Virus record (IMG/VR): IMGVR_UViG_3300020459_000018
Location: 1 to 44,384 of that record
Origin: a virus
Direction: 5' to 3' (one strand)
DNA length: 44,384 bases
Position numbers and translations under genes: made by a program. A model generated the notes under the pieces. That model saw nothing but the letters and a program-made list of their open reading frames with translations. It made no database searches and had not been told where the DNA came from. This document shows positions 26,227 through 34,841 of this stretch, in pieces (positions within the stretch are counted from its first letter, which is position 1; each line of letters opens with the position of its first letter).

Positions 26227-28453
26227 TACTATTTTCTAGAATACTTGCAAGAAATTCCATTTGAAGTGGAGCAACAAGTCCACCAGCAGTAGATATTCCA
26301 ACATTAACAGTTATACTATTTGGATCTGCTTCAATAATTCCTAAATTTACTCCAGATGCAGGATCGCCTGGACGTGGATATGCGTGTTCAGATCCAAATC
26401 CATCTTGACTACAAGAAAATATTAAAGAACTATTATCAATCGTAATAGATTCAGTTGATCTCTTCATACTATTGTTAACAGCACTGACAAAATCATGATC
26501 ATAATCACCACCTGCTCTAACAACAGATCTACTAATACCAGCAGTTGCTATTTTAAATGTATGGGCATTTGAAGCAGCAGCTCCTGCACCTCCAACATTA
26601 ACATCAAAAGTATTTGTGGTTACATTTGATATAGGTAACCAAGTATCAGCAGCAGGGTCAGTTGCTCTAGGATAATTCTCTTCACCACCCCCACCATAAT
26701 TACATTCAAAAGTCATACTATTGTTATCAATCTTAATTGCATCTCCAAGTTCAAATCCATGACTAGCAATAGTAACAGTCATTGCACCAGTTGATGCATT
26801 ATAAGTAGCAGCAGTTGGTTTCTGCTTAGTTGGTAATACAAAAGTATGAAGTCCAACATCTGAAAAATCTGCCGTTCCAATACCTAAAGCAACTGTTGTA
26901 TCTGTTCTTGCCACAACAGGAACTGAAGTATTATATGCAGGATCAGGAGACCCATCACCAGCAGTTGCACGAGGATAATCATGATTAGTAGCATTATTAT
27001 CTTTAGCACAAGTAAATCTAAGAGATTCTGTTGCTATTTTAACTGTTGAAGTTGCTCTACTTATAGCATTATCTGCCCAAGATACAAAAGTATGAGGATT
27101 AGTATTTGTAGAAGGAGTAGTATTTAAGACTTGTACCTCAAATGTGTTTGTAGTAACATTAGAAATACGAATCCACTTACCATATGCAGAATCAGTTGTT
27201 CTAGGATATGATTTTTGAGCAGCAGTGCCACTTGCTCCATTATAATTACAACTCATTACTAATGATTCAGTAGCAATATTAATCCAATCTCCATTGTTAA
27301 ATCTATGATTATTAAGAGTAATAGTAAATACACCCGTAGTTGGGTTATATGCCGCATTAGTTGGAGTATGCTTTGATGGTCCTCTAAATGTATTTGATCC
27401 AACAGTAAGAGTAGTAATTCCAACAGTAGGATCGTATTCAGCAAAACTAGCATTATACCATTTAGTAGGAGAAGCTCCTACATCTAACTTAAATTTAGTA
27501 GTGCTTTCTACAGTAATAGACTGCCACTTATTGTGCATAGGATCAGTGGGTCTTGGATAAGTATGATTTGTAGATTTACCATCCATACTACATTTCACTG
27601 TTAATGCATAATCATCAAATTTAATAAGATTACCACTAGAAAATCCATGGGCAGTAGCAGTATAAACTGTTAATATTCCCACATGGGCATTGTACTCTAT
27701 ATCACTAGGAGTATGAGAAGTTGACGATGTAAATAAACTATTATTAACAAGATTTAATTTTAATTTTCCATTTTTTGGAGTATATGTCGCATCTGATGGT
27801 GTATACTTATCACTACTTGATACTATTGTAATTGCATTATCTACAGATCGAATAAATCTATGGTTTGCTGCATTGAAAAAATGAATTATACCATTAGCTC
27901 TACCAACATTTGTAGAAAATACTTTACTATCAGCAACAGTATTTACAATATATGATGCTTGCGGATCTGGAAATATTGTTGTGGTAATACCTGAGGTATT
28001 ATTAGCACAAGTAAATGCTATTCCAGCCATTGTAACTTGATCACCAACAGAAAAACCATGATTACCTTCAGTCATCACAGTACAAACTCCTGTTGGTTCG
28101 GTATATTGAACATCAACAATTGTAGATACACCACTTTGTATAGCTGAAATATATACACGATCTACAATTAATGGTGTCTTTTCTAGAACCATTCTACCAT
28201 CTATTAAAATTACACCATCATTAGGTGGAATTTCTACATCTTTTATAACTCTAATATCTCTTGTTAATCCTGTGCTTCTAGATTCTCTTCTTTGTACAAA
28301 TGTTACTGTTGGATATGTTCCTACACCCACATTTGCAACCTGAGCATATAATACCAAAGCAGAAGTTCCTGTTGGCACTTCATACAATTCCTGTAATCCT
28401 GGTGCTACAGGAACAGCAATTGATATAAACTTATTGACTGGTGCTATTGCCAT
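26219..28453 (-). CDS. Virion protein of repeated Cys-YPR-Asp modules
   Basis: A 744-aa protein beginning MAIAPVNKFISIAVPVAPGL. Residues 1-120 are a compact beta domain. From about 120 onward it is a chain of six related modules of about 80-110 residues, each with xxYNxxTGxxTVTxxxHGF, xxGDxIxI, a short hairpin with Cys (FECNYGG, VKCSMDG, MSCNYNG, FTCAKDN, FSCSQDG), then YPRxxD and NVTTNTFxVxVG. One copy (FTCANNTSG) lacks the YPR. The start lies one base after the stop of the 1121-aa gene, and the end overlaps the 1834-aa fibre start by eight bases, so the three are one translational unit. I do not recognise a characterised homologue; a baseplate-to-fibre connector or fibre shaft is a reasonable guess from position. 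Confidence 0.75.
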   Translation of the reverse strand: MAIAPVNKFISIAVPVAPGLQELYEVPTGTSALVLYAQVANVGVGTYPTVTFVQRRESRSTGLTRDIRVIKDVEIPPNDGVILIDGRMVLEKTPLIVDRVYISAIQSGVSTIVDVQYTEPTGVCTVMTEGNHGFSVGDQVTMAGIAFTCANNTSGITTTIFPDPQASYIVNTVADSKVFSTNVGRANGIIHFFNAANHRFIRSVDNAITIVSSSDKYTPSDATYTPKNGKLKLNLVNNSLFTSSTSHTPSDIEYNAHVGILTVYTATAHGFSSGNLIKFDDYALTVKCSMDGKSTNHTYPRPTDPMHNKWQSITVESTTKFKLDVGASPTKWYNASFAEYDPTVGITTLTVGSNTFRGPSKHTPTNAAYNPTTGVFTITLNNHRFNNGDWINIATESLVMSCNYNGASGTAAQKSYPRTTDSAYGKWIRISNVTTNTFEVQVLNTTPSTNTNPHTFVSWADNAISRATSTVKIATESLRFTCAKDNNATNHDYPRATAGDGSPDPAYNTSVPVVARTDTTVALGIGTADFSDVGLHTFVLPTKQKPTAATYNASTGAMTVTIASHGFELGDAIKIDNNSMTFECNYGGGGEENYPRATDPAADTWLPISNVTTNTFDVNVGGAGAAASNAHTFKIATAGISRSVVRAGGDYDHDFVSAVNNSMKRSTESITIDNSSLIFSCSQDGFGSEHAYPRPGDPASGVNLGIIEADPNSITVNVGISTAGGLVAPLQMEFLASILENSNA

Positions 28454-28454
28454 A

Positions 28455-31400
28455 TTATCTCAACGCTAGTATTAATGGTGTTAATTGTGCTTGAATCGCT
28501 CGGTTAAAGTCTCTTCCTCGAATAGTAGATGTAGTCTGATCAACAGTTAAACCATCACCAATCCTAAAATTACCCTTTTGATCCGTACTTGTAAATGGAC
28601 ATTGACCTCCATTTATAGCAACAACTTCATTTGCAGTAATAGGTTCACCACCTTGGAAGGGGTTCGCTTTATTTATATCCGTACCAGCACCAATATATTC
28701 AAATGAATGAGAACTGGTGATAATTCTACTTAATCTTACAAGTTCAATATCAGTTCCAGCAAAAATCTCATAAGGAATAAACTGATCGAATGTTACTGTT
28801 GTTAATCCAACATTTGATGGTTCTCCAGCAACACTTACAGTATATAAAATAGGATCAGTATCTGCAACTAATTGTGCAGATCCACCACCACTAACACTAA
28901 CTGTAAAATCTTGATTTGGAAGGAAATTTCTACCACTTGCAACAACATCAACAGATGTAATAGTTCCAGCAGCACTCACATTTACAGAAAATTCTGCACC
29001 AATAGATTCTGGACCTAATGGTCTTGGAACAGTAATAACTGGAGGTGCTGCTGAATTATATTCTCCTGGTAATCCACCATTTACAACAGTAATACCTCTA
29101 ATTAATTGTAATGGTTCATTTAATATACCACTAACCGTAGTATCAAGATAATTTGCCAAATTAAGTTTAAAGAATAATCCTTGACCGTCAAAAGGTTTTC
29201 TAAATCTACCCAAAGAATCTGTAAGATTAGTAAGTTCAATAACATCACTATCAGCAGGAGCAGAAGTAAATACTTCTCCTGTAAATTCTGTTGCACCTAC
29301 CCCATCAGCAAAAAGTCCAAAATTACCGAATGATGAGTTAGAGTTTGTTAAATCACATTGTCCACCAGTATCACAATAAATTGCAATATCAGACGCAATA
29401 GTAAAGATAGAAACTAACTGAGCATATGCATTGTTTGTAATTGATACACCAATACCATTCTGATTATATTGTGTAAATGCATCACAAACAAAAGATTTAA
29501 AGTCTTGTCCTAGATTATTAGTACCACTAAAATCAGCATTAGCATGATTTCCATCAATTCTCATACCTGTACTACCTGTCATAAAGTTAGTACAGTTTCT
29601 AACATATGGAGACTTCCACCTACCAGTTGCACCTTCATTTGCTGGTCCTAATGCAATATATCCTGTATTTGCTTGATCTGCTACAACTAATGGAGGGAAA
29701 GCAACTGCTGCACCAGTATGATTATATGAAACTCCACCCTGACCATCATCAGGAGGACCAGAGAAGTTAAGATTTTGTATCAAACAACCTCTTCTAACAT
29801 GAAATACATCCTTATCTCTATTTTCAGGAACAATAGTTACAAGTCTTAAGTCTTCACCAGATACAGAAACATCAGTCCTTAGTCCAATTGGATTATTTTC
29901 AGTATAACTACCAGAACGAATAATAATAGTATCTCCTTCTTTTGCTATTGCAGCTGCTCCACCAACAGTTCTCTTTGCATCACCTTCTAAAAATCCAGTA
30001 TTAGTATCATCACCATCTACGGTAACCCAGATAGCATTTTCAGTCTCAACACCAGATGGTCTCCATGATACACCAGCACCAACTGCTGACAATCTATAAT
30101 CATTTTTTGACTTACTAACATCAAAACCAACACTATTTAATTTATCAATAAAAGCATTTTCTAACTCTAACGTTCCTTCAAGTCTTGTATTATTACCAAC
30201 ATTTAAATTCTCCTGAATACCAACACCACCCAATTCTACTACAAGAGCACCAGTATCTTTACTAGTTGATGATTCATTAACACCTATTCGTACGTTACCG
30301 CCAACATTTACATTTTCTTCAACACCAACACCACCAGATTCTACTATAAGAGCACCAGTATCTTTACTAGTTGATGATTGATTAGAACCTATTTTTGCAA
30401 CACCACCAACATTTAAATTCTCCTCAATACCAACACCACCAGATTCTACTACAAGAGCACCAGTATTTTTATCAGTTGATGTTATATTTGCCTGTAATTT
30501 AGTTTGTCCACCAACAATTAATTTTTTAACTATACCAACACCACCATCCATTTGTACAGAAGCATTTGTTATAGTAGATGCATCCGTAGTATCATTAAAT
30601 GTTGTAAGTCCATCCACATCTAGTGTACTATCAAGATATGCACCACCAGTTACATGTAATTCTGATCCAACATAAAGTTTTTTAGCAATTGCAGTACCAC
30701 CATCTATTGTTACTGAACCACCTTGTGTAGAACTTGATGCATCAGCAACATTATTAAATCTAGCAACACCAGTAACATCTAATGTACCACTTAATAAAGT
30801 GTTTTGATGAACTTCTAAATCATTACGAAGATCTGTTTTTCCATCTACATCAAGAATATCATTAAGAAACGTAGCTCCATCAACATTTAATTGTGAATCA
30901 AAATCAACATTACCAGTAACATGAAGTTCTCCTGTTACATCTAATTCTACTGCTGGACTATTATTTTTGATACCAACATTAGTCATCCTATAGATTGGAC
31001 TATTAACATCACCAGCTGTTGTGAATCCCCATAAATCCTGAGATTGTATCCTAGCAATCATTGTAGGATTATCTGGATCTGGTATAGGAATTATAGTATC
31101 AGTACCAAGACCTAAACTATTAAGTTGCACATAATTCATTACAGAGAATGTTTGTGCCGTTCCAGGATTTGGTATATAAACTCCTTCATCTTGAACTAGA
31201 ATACCAAGTTGTTCAACTGGTGATGCCTGAATCCATCGGACACCATCATTATCCATATTCAAATAATATCCATCAACACCAGGAGATCCACCAGCGTCAT
31301 ATAAATGACCATCCAATCTCATAGGTCCTAATACATCAAGTTTTACTTCACCAGTAAATCCAGTGTTCATACCAACAAAATTAGCAGGAGCAGTAGTTCC

Positions 31401-31820
31401 GATACCAACTGTACCTAATCCAGTAATTACAACAGCTCTATCATCCGTTTCACCTGAATTGCCAATTGTATTTGGACCACCAACTTGGAATCTTTCAAAT
31501 GGTGCTGTATTTGCTACACCAACTCTACCAGGAAATGGTCCTGTATTAATTCCAGTAAATACAGTTCCACCAACACCAACATCTAATCTATGTCGAACTA
31601 ATAAGTCAAAAAGATCTAATTTTTCAATATAAACATCATCTTTAAATGTAGCAATACCACCAAACCAAGAATTCTCTAAAACAGTTAGATTCTTTACCGT
31701 TAAATTTTCAGGAAGTTTTAAATCATCACCACTAAAATCATAATATAACTTTCCATAAACATAAACATTCTCAAATACAGAATCTCCAGTGTGTGCGTTT
31801 TGATTACCTATTCCAGCCAT
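28455..31820 (-). CDS. Fibre/connector protein with beta-helix domain and tandem repeats
   Basis: A 1121-aa protein beginning MAGIGNQNAHTGDSVFENVY. Residues 1-430 are fibre-like with GIGTT turns and repeated LDVxGxxxFxDxLDVDG phrases. Residues about 437-542 hold three near-identical 35-residue repeats (SSTSKDTGALxVESGGVG and following). From about 590 a pectin-lyase-like beta-helix begins, VDGDDTNTGFLEGDAKRTVG then GDTIIIRSGSYTENNPIG. The C-terminal part contains IITSSHSFEYIGAGTDINKA and KGNFRIGDGLTVDQTTSTIRG, phrases paralleled in the 1949-aa fibre (GHTFEYVGFGPGNYSTGLPQ; GDFFIGNKKIN). A strong Shine-Dalgarno AGGAGG precedes the ATG and overlaps the stop of the spike gene. Probably a structural component joining baseplate and fibres; unproven. 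Confidence 0.78.
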   Translation of the reverse strand: MAGIGNQNAHTGDSVFENVYVYGKLYYDFSGDDLKLPENLTVKNLTVLENSWFGGIATFKDDVYIEKLDLFDLLVRHRLDVGVGGTVFTGINTGPFPGRVGVANTAPFERFQVGGPNTIGNSGETDDRAVVITGLGTVGIGTTAPANFVGMNTGFTGEVKLDVLGPMRLDGHLYDAGGSPGVDGYYLNMDNDGVRWIQASPVEQLGILVQDEGVYIPNPGTAQTFSVMNYVQLNSLGLGTDTIIPIPDPDNPTMIARIQSQDLWGFTTAGDVNSPIYRMTNVGIKNNSPAVELDVTGELHVTGNVDFDSQLNVDGATFLNDILDVDGKTDLRNDLEVHQNTLLSGTLDVTGVARFNNVADASSSTQGGSVTIDGGTAIAKKLYVGSELHVTGGAYLDSTLDVDGLTTFNDTTDASTITNASVQMDGGVGIVKKLIVGGQTKLQANITSTDKNTGALVVESGGVGIEENLNVGGVAKIGSNQSSTSKDTGALIVESGGVGVEENVNVGGNVRIGVNESSTSKDTGALVVELGGVGIQENLNVGNNTRLEGTLELENAFIDKLNSVGFDVSKSKNDYRLSAVGAGVSWRPSGVETENAIWVTVDGDDTNTGFLEGDAKRTVGGAAAIAKEGDTIIIRSGSYTENNPIGLRTDVSVSGEDLRLVTIVPENRDKDVFHVRRGCLIQNLNFSGPPDDGQGGVSYNHTGAAVAFPPLVVADQANTGYIALGPANEGATGRWKSPYVRNCTNFMTGSTGMRIDGNHANADFSGTNNLGQDFKSFVCDAFTQYNQNGIGVSITNNAYAQLVSIFTIASDIAIYCDTGGQCDLTNSNSSFGNFGLFADGVGATEFTGEVFTSAPADSDVIELTNLTDSLGRFRKPFDGQGLFFKLNLANYLDTTVSGILNEPLQLIRGITVVNGGLPGEYNSAAPPVITVPRPLGPESIGAEFSVNVSAAGTITSVDVVASGRNFLPNQDFTVSVSGGGSAQLVADTDPILYTVSVAGEPSNVGLTTVTFDQFIPYEIFAGTDIELVRLSRIITSSHSFEYIGAGTDINKANPFQGGEPITANEVVAINGGQCPFTSTDQKGNFRIGDGLTVDQTTSTIRGRDFNRAIQAQLTPLILALR
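30195..30510. repeat. 105-bp tandem repeat, three copies
   Basis: Three adjacent copies of a 105-base unit (in-frame, 35 codons) inside the 1121-aa gene; the block CCACC[CA]AATTCTAC-like phrase recurs at 30226, 30331 and 30436. Copies differ at scattered positions. Two more diverged units can be seen at the protein level upstream. Confidence 0.85.
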
Positions 31821-31829
31821 ATTATCCTC

Positions 31830-32600
31830 CTAACTTTGCGATTGATTAACTGCTGATTCTACAGCTGCACCTGCAACAGGACCACCATAAGCAGTAGCAA
31901 CACTTCCAGCAAGAGAACCAGCATCTAAACCCTCACCACTAAGTAATTGTCCAGCAACAGCACCTGCAACAGGACCACCATAGGCAGTAGCAGCAGTTTG
32001 AGCTAGAGTACCAAGACTTAAATTTCCACCACCAAGTCCACCAATTGCTCCACCAAGTCCACCAAGTCCTCCACCACCAAGCATTCCACCACCAGCAATC
32101 ATACTAGAAGAAAAAGCCTTAAACATACTAGATTTTTTAAGCAAATCTGCTATGTTTCCACTTTTAAGACCTTTCTCATCAACATGAACCTTACTACCAT
32201 AAATTAAAACCTCATCAGTAGATCCTGGTTGATCATAACCTATACGAATTTTAGGTGCTTGTAATACTATTTCTTCTGCTGCTTGTAATGTAATTTGTTT
32301 TGCCTTTTGTAATAATTTTCCTTTATCTGCATTAAAATCACAGTTACCTTTATGTACAATTAATTTATAACTATGCTCATTTTCCTTATTTTTAAATCCA
32401 CACTCTACTTGTAGTGTTTTTTCAGCATAAACTCTTGATAAACCACTACCCTCAGAAAGAGTTTGATTATATTTTACACCGTCTTTAGTTTGAGATAATA
32501 AAGAATATGCCACTTTTCCTGGCAATCCAACCATATGACCAGAAGCTTCAACAATTAACTGTTGATTAAATATTTCCTGAGTATAATTCTCTTGACTCAT
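31830..32600 (-). CDS. Putative baseplate central spike protein with Gly/Ala-rich tail
   Basis: A 256-aa protein starting MSQENYTQEIFNQQLIVEAS. I chose the ATG at 32600 because GGAGGAGAT lies 4-15 bases upstream; an upstream in-frame ATG at 32669 would overlap the preceding gene by 68 bases. Residues about 100-160 (QITLQAAEEIVLQAPKIRIG, DEVLIYGSKVHVDEKG) alternate in the way of the beta-prism repeats of gp5/VgrG-type spikes. Residues about 175-256 are Gly/Ala-rich with the phrase ATAYGGPVAGA duplicated. It follows the 733-aa gene and precedes the 1121-aa gene. Spike function is inferred from the beta-repeat and from its place near the gp5-like and gp27-like genes. Confidence 0.6.
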   Translation of the reverse strand: MSQENYTQEIFNQQLIVEASGHMVGLPGKVAYSLLSQTKDGVKYNQTLSEGSGLSRVYAEKTLQVECGFKNKENEHSYKLIVHKGNCDFNADKGKLLQKAKQITLQAAEEIVLQAPKIRIGYDQPGSTDEVLIYGSKVHVDEKGLKSGNIADLLKKSSMFKAFSSSMIAGGGMLGGGGLGGLGGAIGGLGGGNLSLGTLAQTAATAYGGPVAGAVAGQLLSGEGLDAGSLAGSVATAYGGPVAGAAVESAVNQSQS

Positions 32601-32601
32601 A

Positions 32602-34803
32602 TTAACTATCTCCTCCAGTAGGGAAGTCACCAACACAATCAACAACTTCAAGTGTTTGATCAGGTACAATTGGTTTGTTCAATGTCATAATTACTCTAAA
32701 AATAGCACCATATCCAGGATTTTCAATCAATTCTTCTATTTCGGGTAATGTTGTATATGGTTTTTGACAAATAACATCACAACTAACACATTGTCCGTCA
32801 ACAACATTAAGTTTTATACACTCATCAGATATACTTGCATTCTGATATCCAGCACCAGGATTTTCTATTATAATTTTTTCAATATAAACTTCATCAACTT
32901 CTCCTGGAATATCAACAGGATAATTTTCACCCTCACTTAATACTACAACATTAGTTATTTGACCAAAAGTAGGAGAATTTATATTTTTATCAACAATTGC
33001 TTTACCAAAAGCACCAACTCCCTGATCACAACTATCAGTAAAAGATATAAGAGGTTCTTCACTATATCCTTCACCAGGATCAGTTATTTCAACACCAACA
33101 ATACTAGCAGTTCTCTTCACATCTCCAAAAATATCATCAGGGTCAAGTTTATCTATAAAGTTTCCAAATAAAACTTTTCCTGCTCCACCAATACCATTAC
33201 CACCAAATATCTCAACCTTAGGTGCTCCACATTTAAATATATTTCCAGTATAACAATCAGTTCCTACAGTATCTCCTGCCTCACTTACTTTAGAACCAAA
33301 TATTGAAAACTTACCATATGCTTCTTCAAACTTATTTAAACCAGAAGGAAGACCTTTTAAAATATTGTTTTTAGCATTTTCAATTTGACCACCAACTTCA
33401 TTTGCAGATTTAAATGCTTTATCAATAAAATTTTGTTGCTCATTACTACCCATTGGTTTTGCATCTAATTTATCAATAACAAATTTATCAGTATCAACAG
33501 GTTTTGATGCTTTACCACCACAACTAAATAAATCTTTTACTTTACCCATTATATTCATTCCCTTACCAATAAAACTTTTTACATTAAAAGCCTTTACTCC
33601 AAATTTCTCAAGTAATCCTGATACTGCATTTGTTGCTGGAGAAACGATAGAATCAATCATTCCTGTAATTTTATTGGTTATAGCACCTACCATTTGTTGA
33701 ACAGCACAAGTACCAGCATTTAATACATTCTTTACCATACCTGTCAACATATCTTCAATAGAACCAGATAAAGCACCAGACACTTTATTTACTAAGCAAT
33801 TTGTTGAACCTAACATGCCTTGGATAGGTCCAACCATGCTTGTTTGCAAAGAAGTAATTTTCGATAATGCTTTGTTAAATGGAAGATTTTGTGCGAATAC
33901 ACTTGAAGCAATACCATCCAATCCACCTTTAGCATAATCTATTAATCCATCAGTAAGTGAATTTCCAATTTGTCCAATAAACGTTTGAGACGAACTACTA
34001 ATCATATTCGCTACACTTTTTATCTCACCAGGAAGATCAAGACTAAAATTACTTGCTTTACTTGCTATATCCATAAAGTTACCCAATTGAGTTTGGGTTT
34101 CTGCAAAGAAATTATTTTTATCTGGATTTGCTGTAAGAACTGCCATACCAGAAGTTAAAGATACTGGATCTACATCTGGAAAATCTATTTTTTTATATTC
34201 TTCAGCTCTTTTTTGAAATTGTTTAAAAGCATCCTTAGATAAATTTTCTACTTGACTCGAATCAAATGAAGTTATATCTTTAAATTGATCTGGATATTGA
34301 GTCTTAATATTCTTAATTGCACCCTGCCATTTTTCACCAGGAGGATTGTCCTTTATAAGATTCTCAAAAGATTTGATCTGTTGAAAGGAAGGAAATTCTG
34401 TTGGCACAGCAGGAATAAATGGTTTTTCATTTACTTCATTTCCATTTACACCACCCTCTTCAACAGTAGCATTTATTTTTACAGTTGTTGTTCCACCCTG
34501 AAGAGCACCACCATCAATATCTTCATAAACATTGCCCTTATCATCTTGTCTGTATTCTACCTTATTACTAACAACAGTACCATTTATAGTTTGATCAGTA
34601 AGAGCTTGACTAATAGTAGAATTAAGATCTGTGGTACTACCTTCATCTAATAACTTTTTAAGTTCAGCTGAACTAAATTTTTTACTTCCACCTGTTCCAC
34701 CTTCTGCTGCAAGCTTATCAATATTATCAGCATCCTGATTTACACCGCCAGTATTATATGTGGATTTGGCATCAAGATTACCTTGATCATATGATGATGT
34801 CAT
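32602..34803 (-). CDS. Large baseplate/tail protein, possible tape-measure-like core
   Basis: A 733-aa protein, MTSSYDQGNLDAKSTYNTGG, not matched to a named T4 protein. Residues 1-130 are low-complexity and polar. Residues about 150-450 are mainly helical with hydrophobic amphipathic stretches (GLIDYAKGGLDGIASSVF, MLTGMVKNVLNAGTCAV, SPATNAVSGLLEKFGVKAF), like tape-measure or hub proteins. The C-terminal 190 residues turn to beta modules, VGVEITDPGEGYSEEPLISF and IIIENPGAGYQNA, with several Cys (CVSCDVIC). A late promoter GATAAATA and a strong AGGAGG Shine-Dalgarno sequence (34815-34820) precede it. It sits between the OB-fold hub gene and the spike gene, so a central baseplate role is likely. 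Confidence 0.65.
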   Translation of the reverse strand: MTSSYDQGNLDAKSTYNTGGVNQDADNIDKLAAEGGTGGSKKFSSAELKKLLDEGSTTDLNSTISQALTDQTINGTVVSNKVEYRQDDKGNVYEDIDGGALQGGTTTVKINATVEEGGVNGNEVNEKPFIPAVPTEFPSFQQIKSFENLIKDNPPGEKWQGAIKNIKTQYPDQFKDITSFDSSQVENLSKDAFKQFQKRAEEYKKIDFPDVDPVSLTSGMAVLTANPDKNNFFAETQTQLGNFMDIASKASNFSLDLPGEIKSVANMISSSSQTFIGQIGNSLTDGLIDYAKGGLDGIASSVFAQNLPFNKALSKITSLQTSMVGPIQGMLGSTNCLVNKVSGALSGSIEDMLTGMVKNVLNAGTCAVQQMVGAITNKITGMIDSIVSPATNAVSGLLEKFGVKAFNVKSFIGKGMNIMGKVKDLFSCGGKASKPVDTDKFVIDKLDAKPMGSNEQQNFIDKAFKSANEVGGQIENAKNNILKGLPSGLNKFEEAYGKFSIFGSKVSEAGDTVGTDCYTGNIFKCGAPKVEIFGGNGIGGAGKVLFGNFIDKLDPDDIFGDVKRTASIVGVEITDPGEGYSEEPLISFTDSCDQGVGAFGKAIVDKNINSPTFGQITNVVVLSEGENYPVDIPGEVDEVYIEKIIIENPGAGYQNASISDECIKLNVVDGQCVSCDVICQKPYTTLPEIEELIENPGYGAIFRVIMTLNKPIVPDQTLEVVDCVGDFPTGGDS

Positions 34804-34825
34804 AGTATGTAATTCCTCCTTTTAT

Positions 34826-34833
34826 TATTTATC
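34826..34833 (-). promoter_or_regulatory. Late promoter GATAAATA
   Basis: The minus strand reads GATAAATA, ending 22 bases before the ATG of the 733-aa gene at 34803. The Shine-Dalgarno sequence AGGAGG at 34820-34815 falls between. Confidence 0.65.
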
Positions 34834-34841
34834 ATGAATAA

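Noticed and set aside
30195-30510. Regular repeats considered as a CRISPR array
   Set aside because: The 105-bp units are head-to-tail, in-frame protein repeats without unique spacers between short palindromic repeats.
32601-32669. Upstream ATG at 32669 as the start of the spike gene
   Set aside because: It would overlap the 733-aa gene by 68 bases with no ribosome site, whereas GGAGGAGAT stands just before the ATG at 32600.
34285-34650. 121-codon plus-strand open frame
   Set aside because: Antisense to the 733-aa gene; composition is Ile/Tyr/Phe-rich as expected from reading AT-rich DNA backwards, with no start signal.
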